Shown here in pieces: positions 46,778-57,500 of a stretch of DNA of 64,000 nucleotides. Source of the stretch: Colletotrichum lupini. Taxonomy: Eukaryota; Ascomycota; Sordariomycetes; Glomerellales; Glomerellaceae. The stretch spans positions 248,001-312,000 of the forward strand of contig NC_064681.1 of assembly GCF_023278565.1 (NCBI RefSeq), given 5' to 3'. The number at the start of each line of letters is the position of its first letter. The first letter of the stretch is position 1. The notes under the pieces were generated by a model. It searched no databases. It had not been told where the DNA came from and worked only from the letters and a program-made list of their open reading frames with translations. The position numbers were made by a program, and so were the translations under genes.

Positions 46778-46980
46778 TATTAATATCCTTATTATAAGGT
46801 AGTTAGTTCGAACCGTAGTTAATAAAGAGATTAATTAAACTATATAAATATCTGCGTAAGTATAAAAAGGAGGTTCTAACCGTAGGTTAGGCTAGCTACG
46901 ATAATCGTAAATAGGGCCCCCTAATTGGCCCCTGCGCAGTCGGCTGTATGCCGCGGTCGAATTGGACTTCCAATCCGACA
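46778..46980 (-). repeat. Right (5') LTR of copia copy 2 (203 bp)
   Basis: Ends CCAATCCGACA on the plus strand, the least altered of the four LTR copies in this window, and begins TATTAATATCC (RIP-altered TGTTAGTATCC). Confidence 0.9.
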
Positions 46981-46985
46981 ACAAC
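46981..46985. repeat. Copia copy 2 target-site duplication, right
   Basis: ACAAC, pairing with ATAAC at 40130-40134 apart from one C/T difference. Confidence 0.75.
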
Positions 46986-47760
46986 TAATAAGCAAGTCTT
47001 CCACACCGACTCGGGTGATGTAATTGCGCTCTTTGCACTTGGCGAAGCCGCTGAAGGTGGCCAGAGCTACCTCTCGAGCAGTTGGCACGTGTACAACGAG
47101 CTGGCTAGGACAAGGCCCGATTTGATCCGCACCTTGGCCGAGTCATGGAATGCCGACGAGTAAGCTATGCCCGGGAAGGAGAATTGATTTGCTGCTGACT
47201 CCCTTACGAAGATTTGGAAAGGACGGCAGATCATATAGCACCAGGCCCTTGCTTCATCACCAGCCAGCAGCAGACGGTAAACCCGAGCGTTTGATCATTC
47301 AATATGCCAGACGCAGCTTCACGGGCTACTGGGGCTTGCCACGGTCCTCTGACATCCCCCCCATCACCGAAGCGCAAGCCGAGGCTCTGGACGCGTTACA
47401 TTTCCTCGCCGAGAAATATGCCGCTCACTTGGACTTTCATCAAGGCGACATTCAGTATGCCAACAATCTGAGCATATTCCATGCCCGTGGAGGCTTCGTA
47501 GACTCCGATGAGAAGCAGTAAGTGGTGTACCAGGTCGAAATGGATGTTCGCAAGCTGACGTCAATAGGCGGCATTTGGTCAGGCTATGGCTGCGGGATCC
47601 TGAGCATGCATGGAAGACGCCAGATGCCTTGCGAGAGAGGTGGGATCGTGTTTACTCGGGCGTCACTGCGGAGAAGTCTGTGTTCCCCTTGGAGCCTCAG
47701 ATTCGCAGTGCCAGTCGAGGAGAGTTCGAACCTGATGAGAAGGCAGCGCCGACTTCATGA
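46986..47760 (+). pseudogene. TauD/TfdA-type dioxygenase, 3' part (rest of exon 2, exons 3 and 4)
   Basis: Continues the dioxygenase after the copia insertion: exon 2 to 47159, exon 3 47212-47517, exon 4 47568-47760, with GTAAGC...AAG and GTAAGT...TAG introns of 52 and 50 nt. The first codons restore NKQVFHTDSGD with the iron ligands His204 and Asp206; the distal ligand His346 lies in LSIFHARGGF, and RHLVRLWLRDPEHAW (359-373) is the conserved 2-oxoglutarate-binding C-terminal block. All catalytic residues survive, so only the insertion disables the gene. Splitting exon 2 inside the coding frame means the element would have to be removed for a normal product. A separate truncated transcript from this half is possible but unsupported. 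Confidence 0.9.
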
Positions 47761-50700
47761 TACAACGTTTGCGACCTTACAGTTCTTAGCGTGGCGCCTT
47801 GAATCAAGAGTAGTGTATTCTGTTAACGGAACTTTGAACAACTTTACCAGAATTTTTGTTGTTTGCTTTGCAACCCGTTCTCAGAAGGTTCTTAGATAGG
47901 CAAGCCGTTGATCTGCGGATAGGTGGAAGGTAACAACTTTCGTATAGAAGATTTATAACAAAGTGGACTTCCGTAGAAGACGTCGTGAAGTGGGCGCGTC
48001 GTTGTGAAATGATGCATGCAAGAGGTAGTCTAGAATACCCAAAGAGTGATTGCTCGTTGTTTCATAGTCATCGAACCAAATGCGAGTGACTGACTCTTTA
48101 ATCATGGCGGGCAGTATTTGCGGAACGGGTGAAGCCGCATGATCCGAAACCGTCTTTCGGCCGCAGTTGCCCCAAAAATGGACACGAACATATCCTGCAA
48201 CCAGTGCAAGTGATCAGAAAAGGCGATTCTCACCCAAGAAGGCAGCTCGTCTTGGACTAGGCAGGAAAAAAGCTTGGCCCTCGCATTTGCTCCGCCGTGG
48301 GCCTTTTCGCACGTTGCATCCCGGGAGCACCCCACAAGACGATCGGCCGGCTCGCCGGAACCTGCCACCGCTACCCGGACGGCACCCCGGCATCCGTCCC
48401 TTTGCGGGGGTGCGCCTTCACTCCGCCGACTTGCCGAACTATTAGATGCACTAGTCAAGACGACGACCGCAAGTACGTATGTCGCTGACGACCAAGGCTG
48501 GCTATGTACGTCCGTGACCCCTATCCCCATGCATGTATCACAGCCGCTTTGGCATCGTCTTTATGTATTGCCAAGTTCGGCAGGGTGTATTATTCGGATC
48601 ATCATCATCTGTTGCTAACTTCAGCTAAGCAAGGGTCAGTGATTTGGATCTACACCCACTTCGCAGACTCGACAAGCTGGGCCCACGATGGATACATGTC
48701 TGTTGAAGTGAACAGGTCGGAAGGCATCGGGCATGTTTACGAGTCGGCAAAATCGGCTGATCTTTTGACGGAGACTGACGCTATTGAAAGTTTGATGCCC
48801 GCAAAGTGCAAGCGCGCCGCACTGCCGCGTCGACTGGATGATGAGCATCACAATCACAGCCTCAGGTAAGGTACTAAGGTAGACAATGTAGTCAATCGCC
48901 GAGTGTTGTGTCCTGGGCAAAGCCAAGCATGGCTCAATGCGATACTATCGTGCACAATATACAGTCTGCCTTCTTTCGCATATGCGATCAAAGTGAATCC
49001 GAAGAGGTAGATGAGCAGAGCCAGTCGAGATTATCAGCAACTTACAGGGTGGCGAAGTCGAGCTTGACATACTTTGGAAAGACCTTGCTCGACGTGCGAG
49101 TATGCTGCACTGAAGTTCCCCAGCCGAGACTGAGTGCCATGGTGGATCACCAGAAACCCCAAAATCGTGCTTTCTTTGGGCGTTGATGGCAAGTTCGATG
49201 TAGCAGAACTGCAGCGCAATGTTCGTTCCATCAGGTATTCGTTGCGTGTGAAGGCTTTTGCAATGCGGCTTTATAGTCCTCTGGAGTTTACGCACGATCT
49301 ACATATCGATATCGTGATACAAGCAATCTCAAGTGGATAGATTGCATCGAGCTGTCAAATTCTCCGTTGCGACACAGACGACAACGTGCCGCAGTCCGAG
49401 AGCAGGAGTAAGTCAATAATTAGAGAATTATCAATCCTAGTCAACCCAGAAGACTTAGGTAGATTCTTGCATTGCCATGGATAATGTGATGGGATTGATC
49501 GATTTGCACGTGACAAGGCTCGTTGAAATGTCTTTGAGCACAGCAAGACCCCTCTAGTTGGTTCTCCGAAGACTCGACTGCCTATGTCATTGACTGTATT
49601 AGTCAAGCTGAGTTTACGTGACCATGCATCTAATCAATGCGCATGGCTGTGGCATCTAGGACGGGGTGTAACGTGTTGTATCAGAACTGACATTTGAACC
49701 AATTTTCTCTCCGTCATTCGATTCAATTAGCAGGCTGATCATATTCGACGTAGCTTCCAGGTCTATGCACTCTTCCTAGTTAGCTGTTGGAAAATTCATT
49801 GCTCAACTAAGACTTAGCTGCAAGTGTTGGCACGACCCGAGATCATCATGACCTTTTCAACTGTATTTGAATCACACCTTCTCAACTCAAAAGCTTAATA
49901 TCCTCAAATGACATCAAACTATAATCATACACAAATCTGGCCTGAACCTGGCAACTCAATGCTCTACTTTATACACTACGAGAGCTCTTGCTGGAGTTGG
50001 AGAGATGTCAACTCGAAGTTTATTCAATTCGAATTTTCTTTCGCAGTCTCCAGAGACATAGAAGTTGAGTAGATGTGATCATGTTAACTGGTTGGTAAGT
50101 CCTTTTTAGTAAAGACGGTGCTCATGATATTTCCTCAACTCGACTGGACAAGTTTTTAGAGCGAAATATCTCGAACTTTCAACGGTGGCTGCAGAGCCTC
50201 TTTTGAGCCAAAGACTAGGTAGTGACGGATGTGTATAGGTAGACTAAGTATGTCTCTATCCCTCATGAGAGTGTGAAGTTAGCCATCGAAAACCCATGAC
50301 TACGATATAAATTTTGTTATTCACCAATTCTTCAATCGCCTGTATTAATGACCAATTTCACGAAATAATGAATGTGCTTGAACAATGGTGTGTCGCCTTG
50401 TGTCATTGAAATTGCCTAGAATTGCTCATCCGACAACTGTACTCCAATTTTATTCTCCCAGATCTCTTTGCACATCGCGGACATCACTCGCTCAAAGTTG
50501 TTTAGAGATGGAGATCATCGAAGGTGCACGTGATGATGAGGCTCAACTAATCCCTCCCCAATCGGTTTATCTGCCCACTGCACAACTTGCCAGTTCACCA
50601 TTGCATAATGTTGGACGAATGAAAGTCGCCAAGGCCAGTCATGCCTGCGTTCAAGTGCAAACCAAATTGCCTCACTGTCAAGGCAGAGATTGTGAGATAG

Positions 50701-51179
50701 CTGGACAGCCCACCCTCAGTGTGTCTTACACCCAAGGTCGCCTTGCGAGATGGTGCGCACTTGGTTCGCCAGGATCCAAACTCATGGTGTTGAGCCCTTT
50801 ACAGTTAAGTCAGAAAGTCAGACCCATTGATTATGCATAGTACTTTGTTGTGACTGGTCGAATTGTGATGCAACTCATGGATCCTTGCAAAATTGTCTCA
50901 CTACAATTGGTCGGCATGACGGAATCTCACTTGCAGCTGTCAGTGAGTTCGTTGGCAAGCTCCATCAACATGCAAACCCATCGCACAATTCATAAATCGT
51001 TCCATGCCGATGTCCGTTGTGCCGCAAACCGTTTGCATACATGTATGTTTTTGCCATACCGCTTTCCCCTCCCACGCTGCCCCCGCCTCCCGAGTTCTCG
51101 TCACATTGACCGGTGCCACTGTGCGCCGACTACCATCGCCGATAGTTCGTCCGGACGGGTCGCCCTGACCGCCGTCGCA
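47761..51179. other. 3.4 kb without a supported gene
   Basis: Normal to slightly AT-rich sequence. Several short frames exist (for example 48102-48530 minus, 48274-48618 plus, 50385-50840 plus) but none has recognisable domains, a convincing start or splice partners. A CNQC string near 48190-48210 resembles the start of a zinc cluster but is followed by a stop and lacks the other cysteines. The last few hundred bases hold the promoter of the Clr5 gene. Confidence 0.35.
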
Positions 51180-52846
51180 ATGCCTGAACAGCCGACTGCC
51201 GAGCAATGGGAGAAGCACAGGCCTCTCATTACCAAATTATATACTACCAGAACCCTCAAGCACATCAAAGATGAGCTGTATAAAAGGCATGGATTCTATG
51301 CGACGTAAGACTATCTTCAGTTGTTTCGGGGCTTTGATATATGTACAATACTAAGGAAAATGTGCCCAGAGAGCGCATGTACAAAGGACGGTTCAAGACC
51401 TGGGGTATCGGGAAGAACAAGAAGCGCAAGCCCTTTGAGGCATCACTACCCAGAGACGTTGACCCGGGGTCGAATACTGCCGCCGCACCTCCTAGCGATA
51501 TCTCAAGCCCTACCTCTCCAATCGAACCAGCCAGTTTTTTCTCGCCGGCACTAACGCCAGGAGAGTCTCCTCACGGCGGTCATCGAGCTTTTGACGCGCG
51601 CTCGACAACCTATGTCGATACACCACGCCCAGGGACCCTCCCACCGACACCAGCCACGTATGGATACAGTTCCCCAATTGAAGTAAACCAGAAAGAAGCT
51701 AGCATGACCCCTGACATGCTTTGCAAAGAAATCGTGACATTAGCGACGTTGATACTCTCGAAACTCGTCTCAGGGCGGCCGCCGACTTTGGCGTGGGACG
51801 ACTACACCCCCAAGGACGACCACCTCGCGATATACCGCACGCTTCAGAAAGAGCTTAAGCATGAGAGTCATCTGAGAGGTTGCCTTGTAAACAATCCATC
51901 AGTTGCAGTCAAGTCGAGAATGAACGACCATGTCAACGAGCTGCTAAAGTCATTTCACCCCGCGGTACCAATCGGCATTCTAAGCTCATTCAACCAATCA
52001 TCGGATACTGCAGCCATCAACGAGTTGGCGCACTGTCTAGTGACATCCTCGACGACCATCCTACCGAGAGACCACGAGTTTGTCCAATTAGCGCAGAGAG
52101 TAGAACAACTCCTCACAAACACTCTATTCTCGGAATTCAAAGCCTGCATGGAACGCATTTGCGATGATCTGCAAGTCAACGTGCTCAAAGTCCTTGGCAG
52201 ATGGAGCTTAGTTATGGTTTACCTGATTTTCGTGCTGAACGCCAAAAAGGCAAAAGATGGACAACAGACGGATCCCAAGATCCTGAATATGGCATTGGAG
52301 CGGTACACACACGTACAGTGCTCTTACTCAGATGACCCGAAGCTGATTGTTCAATTTGGACACTTCATCCTAGGCTACTGCGTCCTCGTCGCGTCTGAAG
52401 CAGAACTTGCGACCAGTGTGCGCGATATGGCAGAGCAATGCTACAACCGCGCTGAGGCGTACCTCTCGGAGCAGGAGTCTTCGCCAAACTCCAAATACGC
52501 AGATATTCAAGATGCAAAGTCCCATTTCGGAAAAGCATGTGCCGTTCTGGCCGACTGTCGCTACGCACAAGGCTCGCAGCAAGCGGACAAGATGCTTCGC
52601 GACGAGATCCACGACTGGTCGCGGAGACTTTTGCTCGTGTCGATAGGGTGTCACGTTGATACGGACATGGCGACGATGGCGCAGTTTGAGAGACAGAAGA
52701 AGAAGCTAGAGGGGTGGTGTAGAGATGCGGGTGATTTGGAGAGGCAGAAGCAACTAGATTGTATCCGCGACCTTATCCTGGGAAACGAGCAACGGCCAAG
52801 GGACGGTCCCCTTCTCCCGAGGTTGAAGGTGTTGGCTGGCAGTTGA
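51180..52846 (+). CDS. Clr5-domain protein (533 aa, 2 exons)
   Basis: Exon 1 51180-51304 and exon 2 51370-52846, joined across a 65-nt intron with a TACTAAG branch site and CCCAG acceptor. Splicing gives AEQWEKHRPLITKLYTTRTL, then HIKDELYKRHGFYAT-ERMYKGRFKTWGIGKNKK, a textbook Clr5 domain (about residues 8-63). Clr5 is a helical N-terminal domain of many ascomycete proteins thought to bind nucleic acid, named after a fission yeast silencing factor. A Pro/Ser-rich linker follows (about 65-150), then an alpha-helical region with repeat-like helices (LSEQESSPNSKYADIQDAKS, FGKACAVLADCRYAQGSQQA). Long Clr5 proteins with such C-termini are common but uncharacterised. A nuclear role is inferred from the domain. 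Confidence 0.9.
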
Positions 52847-53702
52847 AATGCGAAGAGGGGCAAGATGAGAAAACATTTTGACTCGGAGGCGGAAACTTGG
52901 TGGGAGATTGGTGCAAAGATGAAAAGCTGATTATGGGCCAGTCCAAATCACGATGAAACATTCAAAATGTTGTCATTGTGGGAACTGAACGATGCATACG
53001 TGTGTAACGCAGATTGTGTTCTTGATAAGGCGTGGAGAGCTGGAGCAGTCGAACATTCACGAATTGGCTTGGTCCACTATTTGGACCAAGCAATCAGTCG
53101 CAGATTTGCGGATAAGTGGACTACGTTGTACGTCATGTCCATCTTGGTGTGGAAACCAACAGTGGTCGGTGAGACTCGGTGAGCCTGACCATACCCACCG
53201 AAACTCAGCGACCCAGAAAGCCGGACGAAAATGTCCGAAGGTTGATATCATTATTGCGCTTGAGCGGCTCTGTGGCGACCAGATATCCAATGCTCGCCCA
53301 CTCAACATCGGATCCCGCATGAGACTCTGAGTTGCGTTTACCTTTGGCTACTATCTCGTCTCCGCCGTCATCTCTCGTCACTGGTCACTTTACATCATCC
53401 ATCGGCCCTTCAAACATGTACTTCACTCATCTCGCAGAAAAGTGGCTCTGTTATCTCAATCCTCGTCGCGTTGATGTAATCCGAAAATGACATCACAAAC
53501 ACTTCAACTGAAATATCGATCCGGCAGATTCAATACTTAAGCGGACAATGACTGATGAAGGGTGTGAGCTTTTCGGATCATTCTAACAACACAATCACAA
53601 TTCCAAGGCGTAGGATCAATCATCACCGACGAACCATCGCCAACTCCCGATTCAACCAATCACAAGCTTAATCCATACCTTGTAACTCTTCGTCCAATCA
53701 AA
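52847..53702. other. Intergenic region, promoter of the 180-aa protein gene
   Basis: 856 bp with no coding frame of note. It contains a perfect 9-bp inverted repeat (53068-53090) and, near the gene, an AT-poor leader with repeated CAATCAC/CCAATC strings. No TATA box was obvious. Confidence 0.4.
53068..53090. repeat. Perfect 9-bp inverted repeat, 5-nt loop
   Basis: CTTGGTCCA (53068-53076) and TGGACCAAG (53082-53090) around CTATT. It could be a dimeric protein-binding site or a short hairpin. It lies 613 bp before the 180-aa gene and 221 bp after the Clr5 gene. Confidence 0.8.
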
Positions 53703-54308
53703 ATGTCAGTCAACCGTAACGTTGAGTCCATCAACAACAAGCAGGGCGAGTTCCACCCCAGCGTCCCTCGTTCAGAGCCCCTCACAACCAAAGGCGTAAG
53801 TTCATCAATCCCAATCCCAAGCATTCGTAATCACTCCCCCTGTCTAACCAACCAATAGCACGCCCCTGGCACCAAAGTCGGCAACGACGCATACCCCGAG
53901 TTCCACACCCAAGCATACCCTGCCGGCACAGCACCCAGAGAAAATACCTTCCAGCCTCAGAACGCGCAAGAGATCCCCGGCCAGGCTCTGAACCCCGAGG
54001 CTACCACGTATACGGCCGCGCACGATTTCCCTGGTGCCACGAGCGGGGACGTCCACACTGGGCTGGGTAAGCCTGTACAGGGCCAAACTAGCGCCGAGCT
54101 GCACGGGGCTAACCTTGGTCGCCGTGACCAAGAGAGCGCCGGACTTGAGGGAGTCGGAGCTTTTGGCAAGCACAACTTCAGAGAGCGGCGGTTGGATGTT
54201 GACCAGGAGCCCGATGCTCGTGGCAAGACGAAGAATGCATCGAATGTTCTCGGCGCGGAAGAGAGATTACCTGTGTCGGCTGAAGCGGTCGCTAGTGAGC
54301 GTCGATAA
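53703..54308 (+). CDS. Conserved-looking hydrophilic protein of 180 aa (2 exons)
   Basis: Exons 53703-53795 and 53859-54308 with a 63-nt intron (GTAAGT...AATAG). The protein is hydrophilic and Gly/Pro/Ala/His-rich, without signal peptide or membrane segments: it starts MSVNRNVESINNKQGEFHPS and contains NTFQPQNAQEIPGQALNPEA and GLGKPVQGQTSAELHGANLG. Such composition suggests a largely disordered cytosolic protein, of the type often stress-induced or linked to conidia in ascomycetes; that is inference. I do not recognise a named family. It is tail-to-tail with the secreted-protein gene carrying the hAT element, 281 bp apart. Confidence 0.8.
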
Positions 54309-54589
54309 GTCAGCGACTTTTGTACCAGTACCTTGATGTCACGAGCATGAACGAAATCCTCACGAGCTTGGGAAAACGTAATTTGGCCAGAATTGTAAAT
54401 ATTCACGCCCAATTTATTGCATGTTCTAAGTGCATCCGCTGTCCCTTATCCTCCTAAACACCCTTGTAGCCTTGCTCGTAATGCATCTTGATTCCAGTGT
54501 TCTAACCCAAATACACTACGAGAGAAGAAAATCGCGCCATGTTCCAAAGTTACATCGGTTCACACAAAGATGACCCGGCGTGTCACCAT

Positions 54590-57500
54590 CTAGATGGATC
54601 GGTTCTTGGTCTTGCTAGCGTTGGAAGGCGCAGTCTTCTTGAGAGTGAGAACGATCTTGTCTTCAGTGGTGGTGTCGCTAGTGTCGTTCCACTTGAGAGA
54701 GTAGATGCCGTTGATGGAGCTGGGGGTAGCATACCACAGCGACTCCATGCCGCCAGAGGAGGACTCGACGAAAATGAAGGAACCGTAAAAGACGAAGCCG
54801 CTGGTCTGGCGGTCGGAAGAGGATGAGTTGGAGCTGAGAAAGCCGACGTCATGGTCCGAAGAGCCCTCGGCGGGGATGGAGAAGGTGAGGTTGGACCAGC
54901 TGGGAGGGGAGGTAGAGTTGAGAGCCGTAGTGTTGGGGGCTCCGATCCAGCCGTTGTTGTCGGTGGGGGTGACTATGAAGTGTATTAGTTGCTGGTCGGA
55001 TATTAAACCGGAAGATGGTGACGTACAGATCACCGGGGCGGCGTTAGAGTCGTTGAACTTGGTATGATCACCAAAGTAAGCGTCGCCTAGTCACAATCGT
55101 GTTAGTCTAAGGCTTTCCTAGGCAGCGCTTATACCCATTCAAATTAATTAAACAAATAAGTTAAACAAACGGTCAAATATAGGAATTTCAGCAAGTTAAA
55201 TAATTAAATATCGTAAGGCCCTATATTTAACGTATTTAATTAAATATAAGGTCGCTTAGAAAAAAGAAAATCCGGGGCCGGGCTAATTAAAAATTAATAT
55301 TTTTAACTATACCTTATAAAAGTTTATAATTAAGAATATAAATATTTAGAGCGGGATTCGAACCTACGACTCCTTATTTATAATTATAAGTTTAGTATTA
55401 TACTACTTAACTAAATAGATTACTAATAATTATTATAAAAAAAAAGGCCTAAGTATTATAGAGCCCTAAATTTAGTATCCTATTATATCTAGGAATCTAA
55501 AAAACCTCTAATACCCCTTTTTTTTAATATTAATAAAACTAACGAAGTTACGTACTACTACTTCTAACCTTTTATAACTATTATAATTATTATTAAAATT
55601 AATTAAATTATATATTAATCAATTTATTATATCGTAATTAATTAATTAGTAATAAGTCGTACGATTTTTAGTACGTAGTTATTATTTCGGATTACTTCGT
55701 AACTATAGACCCTAACTAACGCTAGCCTCGTATTATGAACTAATTTTAATAATCGTAATAGCCTCCTCGCCCTTTTAAAAGTAATTTAAAAAAAGAGGAC
55801 TTTTATTAATAATAATTCAATATTATAAAAGGGCGCAAGGCTAAGAAAGTCGTAGATCTATTTAAAAGAGGTCTTTACTTAAGAGATCTATAATAAAAAT
55901 ATTTAAAATAAAGTCTTTTAGTTTTATTATTATTATAACGAAATAAGTATTGTTACTTATTTTAAAATAGTAACTACGAGCTTAGTAACGGCTTATTTAA
56001 AATTAAATAATTCTTAATAATTCTAAGTTTTAGTAAGTCGTTATATTTATTAAAATCTTCTAAATACGACTTTATATTAAAAAGATAGAAACTTATTTTT
56101 AATACTATTATAAAGGGCTAAGTAACGAGAATTAAGGAATTAGTAATTAAGTATATTATTAATAGTAATAACCTATTTATAACTTTTTATAATCCTTACT
56201 TCCGGGCCCTCTTTTATTAGTTAAATTATAATATTATTAACGAACTCTCGTTATTATATAAAAATATAAAAAAGGAGCTAAGTAGGATCTTCGCTAAGAA
56301 AAAAAATATAATTAGGGTAGAGATTTAGAGGTTAATAATAAAAGTCTACTTATTATTTAATTTATAGACCTTATTAACGTAGAATATTATTATTACCGTC
56401 TTTACTTACTTTCTAAACTATACTAAGTAATAGATATAATACCTTATTATTCTATAATAATAATATAATACCTATAATAAAGCTAATATTACCTAGATTA
56501 TAAAATCGGTAATAAACGACTAAAAATTAAGTAACTAAGTCAGAGTAGTTATTTATAATAATACTTTAAATAACGATACTTACCTAGGTTACTTATATTT
56601 TATATTATCTTATACCTATATTTAAAAAAATATTCTTAACTAAAGAATAAGGTATTATAATTACATTCTTAACCTCGTTAATAAGGCCTTTTTATTTAGT
56701 AATAATAAAGAGGTATTTGAATAAGAATTAGATATATTAATTAATACTAAGTAACTTTAAAAAGATCTTAACTTTTAGTATATAAGGGGCCCTATTAATA
56801 AGCTTTAAAACGTTATTAAATTTATTTACTTATTACTTTAATAATATAAAGCCTTTTTCAAAGTTAGTAATAAGACCGATAAGAACGATATATTTACTCT
56901 TTTTAAAGAGTTATCACAAGAGCTTATATTAACGCTTAATAATAATATAAAATAGAATTCGATATACTTTATAATATAGCGCTCTTTATAAAAAAGAAAA
57001 TAGATTTATACTTTCTTAGTAACTAATTAAGCTTATAAGGATCTAAAGTAATAGATCCTTATTAAGGACGTTTTTAATAATAATAACTAGTAATTATTAA
57101 CCGAGCTAAAAATAGTACTTAAACTACTTTATTTTTAAATAATAAAATATTAAGGTTAGGGTAAAAAAGATAGTTATAGCCGTTTATAAAAAGTAATAAT
57201 AAGTCTCGAGTACCTTATTAACTATCTCGAGGAATAAAAGAAATTATATAATAAACTTTCTAAAAAGAGATAAATCTTAAAGCTTTTTAAATTATAGTAT
57301 CATAATTATAATTAATATAAATAATACTACCTCGTTAGTAATTAGCTCGTTATTAATTTATATCTTAACCTCTTTTTTAACCTCTAACCTTAAGTAATAT
57401 CCCTCGTTATATTTAGTCTAAGTATATACTTAAGGAGCGGGTAGAGCTATTTCTTAATAGTAATTTTAATTTATAAAAATATTTCTAACTATTAATTATT

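Larger units (their letters stand above)
40135..46980 (-). mobile_element. RIP-degraded Ty1/copia retrotransposon, copy 2 (6,846 bp) inside the dioxygenase gene
   Basis: Same family as 13787-21147, in reverse orientation: 203-bp LTRs at 40135-40337 and 46778-46980, with a polypurine tract (in reverse) next to the left LTR. Minus-strand remnants appear in the expected order from right to left: gag, protease, integrase (to about 42.3 kb), reverse transcriptase (about 42.0-41.0 kb) and RNase H (about 40.99-40.48 kb). One RNase H frame is still open for 69 codons at 40598-40807 (LEVYSIVNGVNLFYIILTTL, YIDSYSLYECLIKL). It lacks the 503-bp insert of copy 1. A 5-bp target duplication flanks it. Stops are abundant, so it is inactive. 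Confidence 0.92.

Noticed and set aside
48185..48215. CNQC string resembling the start of a Zn2Cys6 cluster
   Set aside because: A stop follows two codons later, the remaining cysteines are missing in all frames, and no intron restores them.
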